Of a DNA stretch of 64,000 nucleotides, positions 50,601 to 62,800 are shown piece by piece. Positions within the stretch are counted from its first letter, which is position 1, and each line of letters starts with the position of its first letter. Source of the stretch: Liolophura sinensis (taxonomy: Eukaryota > Mollusca > Polyplacophora > Chitonida > Chitonidae); assembly GCF_032854445.1 (NCBI RefSeq), contig NC_088302.1, positions 32,271,979 to 32,335,978 of the forward strand, given 5' to 3'. Made by a program: the position numbers and the translations under genes. The notes under the pieces are model-generated. The model did not search any database. It was not told the DNA's origin and saw nothing but the letters and a program-made list of their open reading frames with translations.

Positions 50601-50868
50601 TCCATGTTTGAAAACACTAGAGGTTTTTTTCAGAACATTTTTCTGATCTTTCAGTCTTCCACATGTGCGTCTATACTTGCTAAGGAGTGACTTTACATAT
50701 CAGCAGCAATGTTTACAAAAAAAGAACCTGACTTCATTCATGTGCTTTTTGTATTTTAACACCATTTAAATATATTTCGATGTTTCGCTAGTGTCTCCAA
50801 TCTTTATCTCAGAGACAGATGCATGATTTTAATCGTAGCACGTTGATCTAATGTCTAGTCCAATGAAA

Positions 50869-53800
50869 TCAGCTGGCGCAGGACACTGAGAGTTTTCTGG
50901 ATTCTTTTTCGATGGCGCTGGTGATACGGACGACTGTTACTCTGGCGTCTAGCAGCAATGTTCCCTGAGTGTATGCGTCGCTCGGGGTAAGCACCATGAC
51001 TCTACCTGAAACCGGAAATCAGACAACATGACCTGGAGAGCCCTCAGTATGCACGTGTGCAACACGCTTAATTATATTACTTATTAACTTATGGTATTAT
51101 TTGGATGGGAAATCAAGAGTCGATCACTGCTAGAACACATGAAACAAAACACTCACACTCATGCATTCACACTCAAATGTGCTCTGAGAAAAAGATCAAA
51201 TTTGAAACAAATCGACACACTTCTGAAAACTATATCTTTAAGAGTACCTTTACCAATATTATTAGAAAAATGATCGATTAAGTGTATATTGTTTTAAAAT
51301 GGAATTAAATGCGTTCAAATATTAGAATTCTAAGATGGGCTTTATTGGTCGTAGTGCCAGTGACAAGGCATTCTGATGTCACTTCATAGTTAAATCTATT
51401 ACTCATAATTAATGTATACGATCAGTGGAGAAGGTACAGTGAATTGTATCGTCAGCTAACCACCCAGCCCCTCACCCACCAAAGCCACACTATCTTTAAC
51501 GCCTTCTAGAAATGAGCCAACTAGGTCCCGTTACCATAAATGGCGGAATATATGTGTTATACCTTTCTGCTTAAGAACATCACACTGGCAAGCTGGACTG
51601 AGAGAAAATCGGGCAAATCCGTTAACAGCTGCTTTTCCTCTTTTGGGTCTAAAATCGGCTTGGAGTTTAAGTGGGAATGTGCCGTCCCGGCCTGTGTACG
51701 TTTTGTATGCTGAAAAACAAGAAAGTGTGGATTTATTTTCACAGTTATCTTTCTAGTTATATGGGAAACAAACAGCGATGATCGGTCGCAAGTTTTCACG
51801 CACGCACGTTTCAAGTATACACCATGCACGATGTATGAAGAACAATTGAGGATGTACCGGTACACCATCCCCAACAATAAAATCCACCATCAACAACGCC
51901 ATCCACCCACAGACCTTCACCTCACTGCTAAAAATAAATAGTCCATGCAAATCTTTTCAGAATTTATTTTATTTTTAGATATTTTAACTGATTTAAATCA
52001 CACAGAACGATAGTTTGGCAAAACATACCATGTTGAGCTGAGCAATATCTCTGAGGATAATCGTCAGGTCGCTCCTCCACACAAACTGGACAATGCACCT
52101 GAAATCAGTAAAAGACGTCATAAACTTGGTGACCAGCGACAGCTGTATTCGAACACGTGACCTCACTGCTTGTATTTTTCGACTTGTTCGATTCAAAGCA
52201 TAGGTGGCAGAATCATCCAAACACTATTTATACCTAATATATATATAACCAGGTACCAGTACATAACTTCAATGCCAGGGAGGCAAGCCCTAACTTTAAA
52301 TAACTGGACATGAAACACAGAAAAACATTCCAATCTCAACCAAACGACGTTCGTTCTAAAGCTGAGATACTCAGCTGAGTATCTCTAAAGCTGAGATACT
52401 CAGCTTTACCTTGGTGTATGGATCGGCCAGTAAACATACTATCTCTTGGCTACACCAAGCCTGAAACTCATAAGTTTGTATTTCTTTTTAGTTTAGTTGG
52501 ACAAATCCAGTAACAAAGAAAAAGAGCGTCAACCGACAGCTCTGGTTTGATTTCTCAGGAATCGAAGCCACCATATTTCTACTATCGACCAAATAAGCTG
52601 TTCTTTTAATAAAAGACTTTTAAATGCTTCGATTGGTTACACTCTACTGAAATTATACAGCTTCATCTGACCTTCACTCCATAAATGCCCACATGTCAAT
52701 TTACCTTGCGGCCATAATTTGCAAGCCATCGCGGCGATATATAAAAGCTACGTTCTGATTTTTCACATGCTTATCAGAGCAAAGATTTTCTCTGTAAACT
52801 GATTTTCAAGTTACCGGATTTGTCCGACTTAAATAAAAACATACAAACTTAGGGTTTCAGGCTTCGTGTAGCCAGGGGAAAGCATGTTCCTTTGTGTTTT
52901 CATACGTCAGCGTAAATCCTAATGTATCAGCTTTCGAACGAACGTCGTTTGGTTGAAACTGGAATATTTTTCCAGTTATGTAAAGTTAGGGCTTATGTCC
53001 CAAGCACAAAAGTTGTGTACCTCATTATATATATATTAGGTATAAATAGCGTTTGGACAATTTTGCCACCTATGATTCAAAGCATAGGTTCGGGTGATGA
53101 CAGGAATGAATTCATACCAAAAATATAAGGGGGGTTCGAGGAGGGTTGTTAAGGTAAGTGAAATTGTTCACGTGCAGGTAGGGTTGTTGACCAATATTTA
53201 TTTGATTGGTGTCTTACGCCGTCCTCAAAAATATTTCACTTATACGACGGCGGCCAGCATTATGGTAGGTGGAAACCGGGCACAGCCCGTGGGGAAACCC
53301 ACGCCCATCCGCAGGTTGCTGGAAGACCTTCCCATGTACGGCCGGAGAGGAAACCAGCATGAGCTGGACTTGAACTCACATAGTGAGAGACTTCTGGGTC
53401 ATTACGCTGCGCTAGCGCGCTAACCAACTGAGCCACGGAGGCCCCTTGAACAATATTGAGCGCTGCGTTACTGTAGTGTTTGGAGCTACATAGTACCCGT
53501 CTTGGCATTGTTTTACTGTGCATTTCTTAAAGGTACCGGTTTCTACCCTTATTTCACATGTAGTAGGCCTATATATAGAGAACAAACCATGAGACTACGT
53601 GTCTTCCAACATTCCCGTCGAATTAAGAGCGAGACAAAGTGACTGCTATGCGGTTTCAAAGCCACGCGACACATTAGTATTTCAAACTGCCTGAGGGCTA
53701 TGGCCAAGGATTCTAACATCCACATTTACAAGAACAACGTCGTTGTGGACTATAGAGCCAATAAATTCTACTCAGAGGGTTTCACTACATTTTCATGTTT

Positions 53801-56800
53801 GTTCAGTTTTGCTGTCGTTTTTCACATACAATACAGCTGTCCTTGTTATTTAACTCCATTTGTACTATACGCCCGTTTCCCTTTTATATGCCCAAACTTC
53901 AGTTCCAGACAAATGATGTTTAAAAAAAATTCCTCCTTGACCTTTGTCAGTACCATGACATCAATACGGCCTACACGGATGAAATAACCGTAATAAGTCC
54001 TGTGGATTTTGTCGCGTGAGGAACGGAATGTCTGCTATCTTCATTTCACAGGTTGGCATGGGTGGTCATCCTAACAACTGGTTCGTGACGGACGGATAGC
54101 TCCGGGCGGCGCCAGAATTACCGGTGCTCTCCGCCGCGACGAATCACTGCCACGACCGTAGCCGGAAGTGTCTCATCAAGGTCGTGAACTAGCTTATTAC
54201 CTTCCAAGTCAACAGATCAGGCTAAGCAGTGAGAAGGCTGTTATGTACAGGACCGAGATGGGACCAAATGTACAATTGTCACATGCACAAATCCAATGCT
54301 TTCCGCGTTCTAAATTATAATAATAATCTGTTAAATTTAACAGAAAGTCTGTTGTCTGAGTGATGCTAGAATGTATTCTGTCATTGCAGCAGGTCATTCT
54401 GTCAAATATAGCGCACATAGGCCTAAGCTATTAATCCAGTATAAACATTGTATTAGACTAAAATGATATTGTGTTGAATGTGACACAGTATTATGTTGTA
54501 GTAACAGGATATATTCTACTATCATTCAGACTATAGACATTTTGTTAAAATTAATAAACTACTTTTATTTGAGTGTAAGTGTGTTTTTTTCACGTGTATC
54601 TGTATATGGAAATAACCATGGAATGATTATAATGCTTAAAGTAAAAGAAAGCTAAAATATGAATTAAGGTTTATCATACAGAAAACTGAAAACTATGCGT
54701 AAAAATACTTTATTTATTTTTTCAGATTTTTAAAGTGTGTTGAAAGGCATTCAAATGTTTGCATACTATAGTGGGCTTTATGGGCCATATTGACAGCATC
54801 TAGGAAATCTGGCGTCACATCACCTTTTCTCCTGATGTTCACCAGAAGGAAGGAATTTCTGGGAGCATTATTTCAGTAGTCCTTTACACATAGGTAAAAA
54901 GAGTTATTCTAACATTCGGTGTCGCGATTAAAGTTGAAAAACCTTCCTGTGACGTCAGAGTTCTTAAACTCTGATAGTATGGCCCATAAGCCCGCCTTAC
55001 AATTCAAATGTTTGAACGCTTTTAACTCTTTTCACACAAATCTAGAAAAATAAATGAAAGTATATTTATGCATAGTTTTAAGTGGTCTATTTAGTGATGC
55101 CTACTTCGATTTTTAGAGGACTTTACCTTTAATACCTCATCGCTCTGTGAATGGTATATTGAGTGCAGTGCGCTGAAATGTGTTCTGTTGAATAATGAGT
55201 TACGTTTACCGCTGAACGACTAAGTTTTACATTTTCATTACAGAAATGATATATTTAGCTGGTTGTTTTTGCAAATAAATAATTATAGACACGTGTAAAA
55301 CTCCGAGTAAAAGTAGAGCGACAAATTCCTAGAGGACTGTATCCATTTAGTATGCATTAAAGATACTACATGTAGGATATTTTGCTTTTTATTTTAGAAT
55401 ATCCCAATTAGCCTTCACACAATATCAGACTGGTCTGTGTACGTGTTATCATTCAAAATCGGATGTAAAGAATATAAACTCTATAATGCTTGTCGTATGC
55501 ATCATAACACGTTCAAATTTTAGAATCGTTTAAACACTATATATAGAACAGGTACAGTTCTTTCACTAAACGGAAATAATTTGAGCCATTCTGGGTAAAT
55601 GCAAACAATCTGATTTAATTAGCGAATGGGGATTTTTTGCATGCTTTATTGATGTCAAGTAATTACATGGAAAGAATACTGATAAAGCTACACGTATAAT
55701 TTTCAAGTATTAGGATTTTTTTCAAGTATTCAATCATGTCATCCAGTGCATTTACAGAAAGCTAAACGCATCACAGAAAGCAGCTGAAATTAAATAAACC
55801 CTCAGCGGTAAAACCACTGAAAGCGGTACCTGACAAGTAAAACCACTGAAAGCGGTACCTGACAAGCCAAACCATTGGAATCGGTACCTGACAAGTAAAA
55901 CCGCTGAGCGAGGTATATGACAAGTAAAACCGCTGAAAGCGGTATCTGATAAGTCAAACCACTGAAAGCGGTACCTGACAAGTAAAACCACTGAAAGCGG
56001 CACCTAACAAGTAAAACCACTGAACGCGGTACCTAACAAACCAAATCATTGGAAGTCGTACCTGACAAGTTAAACCGCTGAACGCGGTATCTGACAAGTA
56101 AAACCACTGAAAGCGGTACCTGACAAGTGAAACCAACGGAAGCGGTACCGGACAAGTAAAACCGCTGAGCGAGGTATCTGACAAGTAAAACCGCTGAAAG
56201 CGGTATCTGATAAGTCAAACCACTGAAAGCGGTACCTGACAAGTAAAACCACTGAAAGCGGTACCTGACAAGGTAAACCACTGAACGCGGTACCTAACAA
56301 GCCAAACCATTGGAAGCCGTACATGACAAGTTAAACCGCTGAAAGCGGTATCTGACAAGTAAAACCACTGAAAGCGGTACCTGACAAGTGAAACCAACGG
56401 AAGCGGTACCCGACAAGTAAAACCGCGGAAAGCGGTACCTAACAAGTCAAACCGCTGAAAGCGGTATCTGACAAGTCAAACCACTAAAAGCGGTATCTGA
56501 CAAGTCAAAGCACTGAAAACGGCAAATGACAAGTCAAACCGCTGAAAGCGGTTCCTGGCAAGTAAAACCACTGAAAGCGATACCTGACAAGTCAAAGCAC
56601 TGAAAGTGGTACCTGACAAGCCAAACCGCTGAAAGCGGTACCTGGCAAGTCAAACTACTGAAAGCGGTAAGTGACAAGTAAAACCACTGAAAGCGGTAAG
56701 TGACAAGTAAAACCACTGAAAGCGGTACCTGACAAGTAAAACCGCTGAACGCGGTAGGGCCTATCTGACAAGCAAAACCGCTGAAAGCGGTACCTGGCAA

Positions 56801-59800
56801 GTCAAACTACTGAAAGCGGTAAGTGACAAGCCAAACCACTGGAATCGGTACCTGACAAGTAAAACCGCTGAACGCGGTATCTGACAAGCAAAACCGCTGA
56901 AGGCGGTATCTGACAAGTAAAACCACTGAAAGTGATACCTTACAAGTAAAACCACTGAAAGCGGTAGCTGACAAGTGAAACCAACGGAAGCGGTACCCGA
57001 CAAGTAAAACCGCGGAAAGCGGTACCCGACAAATCAAACCACTGTAAGCGGTCACTGACAAGTATATTGTAATCAAATGTTTGAATTCTAATATGAGCTG
57101 AACTGAGTGCATTTGTCGAGTCACAAATCTGACGACACGAACTTTGTTCACCCTTCACTTGGCATGTAACACTGGGGTAGCTAGTTTCCATGCATAGGTA
57201 TACATTACAAGAATAAACCTCACCTTAGTTTCTTAATTAAAGTAGAAAAAACCCAAGTGTCACATCACTTGAACTCAACATTATTAATACCCTCAATAAA
57301 GCAAAATGCAGAATTCAAGCTAATGCTTGCATTTTGTTAATATCTTTCTGTTGCCACTTAATTTTTGCATTCTTCTAACTTATAATAAGTAGATTTCCCT
57401 CAAGAAAACTATTATTTTTCAATATGTCTCATCCTTTCCCCAGTGTTTCCCCATTCATCCATTCACAACACAGCGATCTAACCATGCGAACCACTACTGT
57501 GGCGTATATGTACACTCAAAAAATTAATCCGTTAATTTTAACAGAAAGTCTATTGTCTGAGTGATACTAGAATGTATTTAGTTATTATAACACTATATTG
57601 TGTCATATTCAACATAATATTATGTTAGTCTAACGGAATCATTATGTAGAGTTAATAGAATATGTGTGTTTTACAGAATAATCTGCTGCAATAACAGAAT
57701 ACGTTTTGACACCACTCAGACAACAGGCTTTCTGTTAAATTTAACAGATTAATCCTTTTTTAGAGTGACCATTATCCAAACCAATCAGCTTTGAGCTCTG
57801 TGGCCACAGTGAATAACAGGTTATACGCCTGTTTTATTTCTTGGTCCCAAATGTAACAAAATTAGGGATAATTACGCAGTTAGGTATAGCAAGGACACAC
57901 GACTTACCTTCTCGGTCTGTTTTTGTTTCTCTTTAGCAGCTTTCAGCTTTTTTACTGAAAAAGTTCAATGTGAAAATATCTATATTGTTCTATATATACT
58001 AACCAAAGATAAATGCATAACATATTTATTTAACGCCGTACTCAAGAATTTTTCGCTTACGTGATGGCTATCAGACTTATGGGTGAAACACACACACACA
58101 CACACACACGCACGCACGCACGCACACGCACACACACACACACAAACAAAACAAAACAAAAACGGAGTGCTTGGAGTAAACGATTGCTCTATGCAAGGTA
58201 CCTGACAAATCCCCTGACTTAAAGCAGAGGCGGATCCAATCAGAGCTGAATTTGTTCACGCAAACCTGATTCGTCAACAGGCTGACAGGCGCAGACAATA
58301 TACAAGCCCCTTAGTTTTCTACGTCAGTGAAACCCCTGCTGAGATTCGAAATAACAGCTGTGTCTATGCATCAATATCAGAAGTATCTATTTTCGAACAT
58401 CCCAGACGTTACAATAATATTCACATCAGTTATTATCTATTATTTAATTAGAATGGGTGGCAGAAGTCTGAAACTTGCACGCCTTCAAACAATGATCAGC
58501 TGTCACCAGGGGCCATGGTCGGCTCTGTTAGCCCTAAGACGTTAATCCCGCTGATGGTGGTCGAACTATCACCAGTGATAGTTGGAGGCCTGAATCCAGC
58601 TTTCGCCAGTTCAGTGAGGGCTTTCGATCTAAGAGGTTTGCCAGGTGCCTTGCGAAGGCCAGTGCTTTGATATTCCAGGCTCCCTGGATTCTTCCACCCA
58701 CAAAACTACAGTCTTATGCTGAGTGAAGCAATCTTGTCCATTTCGTTGAAGGTCAATAAAATTAATTAATGTAATTAATTAAACATATTTTTGCTTCAGA
58801 ACAGAAACTCATGGATATTATGAATTCTGTAAATGTTATACATACTGTTATCGGATTCCCGGATATATGCTGGTGTGAAGAATACTGATAAAAAGTAATA
58901 AGCAATGCCTATTACACACTCTCCCTACTACAGAATCACAGCCTGTTATACACTCTCCCTTCTACAGCATTACGGCCTGTTATACACTCTCCCTACTACA
59001 GTATCACAGCCTATATATATATTTCGTGAGAGCTGATATTTCTCGAAAATGCTACTGTATAAATGTAAATTAGTAAAGGGTACAATTAGGATGTTGGGGC
59101 CTCCGTGGCTCAGTTGGTTAGCACGCTAGCGCAGCGTAATGACCCAGGAGTCTCTCACCAATACGGTCGCTGTGAGTTCAAGTCCAACTCATGCTGGCTT
59201 TCCCTCCGGCCGTATGTGGGAAGGTCTGTCAGCTACCTGCGGATGGTCGTGGGTTTCCCCCGGGTTCTGCCCGGTTTCCACCCACCATAATGCTGGCCGC
59301 CGTCGTATAAGTGAAATATTCTTGAGTACGGCGTAAAACACCAATCAAAAAAAAAAAAAAATTAGGATGTTCATGACCTGTAGCGCTCAGGCGTTTGGCA
59401 TGCACATGTATTGCGAAATTTACAGTCAAACATTTCAGTTTGCATACAGTTTACTAAGTTCAATCATGATTAGCTCTTGCCTATATATCGTTTCCGCTAT
59501 CAGACAGCATAATTATTGAAAACCGGTTTACCTAATAGAAGATAATGAGTATTAAGAGCAGTGGCTCCTTTATTTAGCTTGTCTCCCAACTGGTCTAAAC
59601 AGAAAAAAAATTCAAACTGGATAATATCACACCAAATTTCATAACTGAAAAAAACCTACATAAAAATGGCGGTAGGACGGGCTGTACTCGTCGTTGTGGT
59701 ATAAAGAATGGATCAGAAGCTGGTCCTGATAACCCGGGAAGGATAGGCTCTCTCCGCTGCTCCGGAAAGAATGGCACATTGGCAGATTCTCCTCTGTGTT

Positions 59801-62800
59801 GATCCAGCGGGCCTACGTGATCTGTCACCTCAAACGGAATCTCCTCTTTTGTGCCACAGGTGGTTTTAATATTGTACATAGTCATGACTGAATGATCTGA
59901 AAGCCAATAAAAATATATTTAGTTTGGGTTCATTAATAAGGAATTGATGAATGATTATGTAACTTCGGCATCAACAACTGGGAAATACTGTAAGGAATTG
60001 GGTTTGCTCTAGACATCAACAGATAAACCTTATCTGTTAATTTATAATTGTCATTTATATGTAAGTATGTAAGTCAACAGAACAAGAACGTCTTACAAAA
60101 GAAGATATGATGTATAAGTCAGAAACAGAAAGACATTATGTCAGTAGTTTTGTTGTGTGAGTCAACAAAAACACATATAACTATTCCTTTTTGACGTCAA
60201 GTAAAATTAAATTATTTGAAACCTCTTTAAATACACCAGTTTTCACATAAAAGCAAACTTTAACTAAGTAGATTTAATCTGTAAATAGACACAAATGCTT
60301 TTGACCAATCACTGTTGGCACTAATCCAATCAAAACTTTATGTACATGTGCACGTATGTCCGTTTGATCTTGGACAAAGCGCAAATAAACGAGTATATTA
60401 AAGGAACACATCGATATCAAGAGAAGATTTTACCAAAATACTTATTACCTGTTTCATAGTAATCATACACTTTAACGTGGGCTTCTTTAGGCGCTGTCAG
60501 TTTCACATTCTGGAATACTTCAAACTCAAAACATCTTCTCTGAGGTGTCATCTGAAAGCAATGCATAAATGATAGCGATGCTAAGTCTAATGTGGACTGG
60601 CCTTAAATTAACGCAGTTAACCGCGGAAATTCATGTGGAATTGATGTGAAAAGGACACTTAATGGCAGCTTAACTTTGTTTTAAAGACTAGTTTAGCTAC
60701 AAGAATTACAGAATAAAATATTTACATAAATATAGCTGTTAATCTACGAGATGTAATTAGGGATAGTCGGGAAGAAAAATTACGAAAAAGAACATCCACA
60801 AGACATACCTCTTCAAAATAAAAGTTGACTGAGTTGTCTTCTATCTCAAACTTTTTAACACCAAGGCGTGTCTCTTGTAAAACCTAGAGAAACAAAATCA
60901 ACCATTTTAGTTACCATGTTTATGCATTCATTTTAACCGGAAATATTCAATACGTTATGGTGGAAAGAGCATATAAACTCTTGCCACCCGCCACAGGTTC
61001 TCTCAGATCGTACACGTGCACATGATAAGGTCTTCCGTCAACTGGCGGATGGTTGTGGGTTCTCCTCGGGCTCTGCCCGGCCTCCTATCACCATAATGCT
61101 GGCCGCCGTTGAATAGGTGAAAGATTCGTCTGTATGGCGTAAACACCAACCAAACAAAAAAAAAATAAATAAATGAGTAAATATATCACATGATGAATGG
61201 TAAGTTACACGTGCGTATGCAATACGGATACTTACAGGAGCAATAGTCTCTTTAATTGGCACCCAGCCAGTCACCATCTTCACCTCTACGATAGCCATGT
61301 TTGATGCTGACTCGGACAGAACATAGCTATGTTTTAAAGAGAGAAATGTAGTGTTAAGCGTTAAGCCAAAGTAGAATCGGTCAACGTTTCTTATATCCCT
61401 TAATAATTGGTAATTAAATACTTTCGTTAAAGGAAATGTAGGCCTATGGAGGCAAAAAAAAAAAAACAAGCAAACAAGAGAAATTAGTGAACATCAAAGT
61501 AGCCACCTACAAAAATGTTCCTATAAATCGTAAAACGAAGTCTGAGGTTTAAAATTCCCGGTAACTGTTGTAACAAGTTACAGGTTCACAAAGACTTATC
61601 CGTGGAAACAATAAAACTGAAAATATATAAATTTACCTTGTGCAAATATTGACGCTTCTTTTCTTGCAGTTGTTGATGTCTGATTTTGACCTGAAAATGT
61701 TCACTTTGATGTGGAAAGGTGGTGAACTTTCGGGCTCACTGGGAACATTGTAGCGAACGTTGGTCTAAAAACAAATAATTAAAAGTTAAATAATTATGTC
61801 ATACTCATTAACGGGGATGAATTTTCAAACTTACGTTTAGCGTTTTAGCCATTACAATTTCAATCCATAAACTGTTTTGAGCCCAGAACGATGTTATACT
61901 TTTATGTTTGATTGCTGATTTTTTCACAGAAATACAATGGTGGCGGTCATTTTCACGAAATTAATAAAACCGGAGAGCCATGGTAAACAACCCTCAATTT
62001 ACTGGCAAACCATCACGCATGTGACGTACAGATATGCACATCTTCTGGTAGAAGACCAGCAGTCGTCAACGAACGTCAGGCACGGCAAACGGCCACGCGA
62101 GTGCTTTCGATCGCATATTGTCGTCAACGCCCAACGAACAGTGAGAGAGAACAGTGATGTAACAAGAAGACCATGACCCGGAATCCCGATGCAATCTTAA
62201 ACTTAAGTCAAAACATGAGCCCCACCATAATGCTGCCCGCTGTCGTATAATTGAAATATTCTTGACTACGGCGTAAAACATCAATGAAATAAATAAATCA
62301 ATCAAAACTTCAACCATTAAATTTAGTGTGTTCGTTTTCGTTATATAAGCTTAAATTTACAATAACTTACCCAGAACTTACGTTTCCAAGCAATATTTTG
62401 ACCTTATTACATAAGAAATAACAGTTTTATAAGCGTTTAAAATTTTGACCCAAGCCTAAGAGCTCTTTCTGATCTCAGGGCGATATTGATGAAGTCAACA
62501 AGTAGTCGTCAGTGAAAGTCAGGCACTGCAAACGGCCTCACAAGCGCCATCGATCGCATATTGTCAACAACGCCCAATGAACAGTGAGAGAGAGCAGCGA
62601 TGTAACAAAAAGACCATGACCCGGGATCCCGATGTAATCTTAAAAAGTCAAAACAACATCACCGAAAACGAACGAATACAATTATGCAATCACCAACATA
62701 TTATCCGGTAAATCAAAAACTGAAGTCAAATTACATGCACATTATTGTGGACGATTTATTATAGTAAGTATATCATGGCATTGGCCTTGACCTTTCAACC

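Noticed and set aside
55795-57065. CRISPR-like array (29-bp repeats with hairpins)
   Set aside because: Repeats are directly adjacent with no spacers, and the locus is an intron of an animal gene.
55752-57191. A family of overlapping minus-strand proteins of 72-114 residues rich in LSVVLLVRYRFQWF
   Set aside because: They are translations of the 29-bp satellite in rotating frames, with no splice or start context.
59096-59190. tRNA gene suggested by A and B boxes
   Set aside because: It is the head of a SINE: the element continues into a conserved body and tail and is flanked by a target duplication. No cloverleaf with anticodon arm can be drawn with confidence.
61038-61469. 143-codon minus-strand frame
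   Set aside because: It runs through a SINE, an intron and the antisense-free part of one real exon (61326-61236). Only that exon is supported, as part of the thioester protein.
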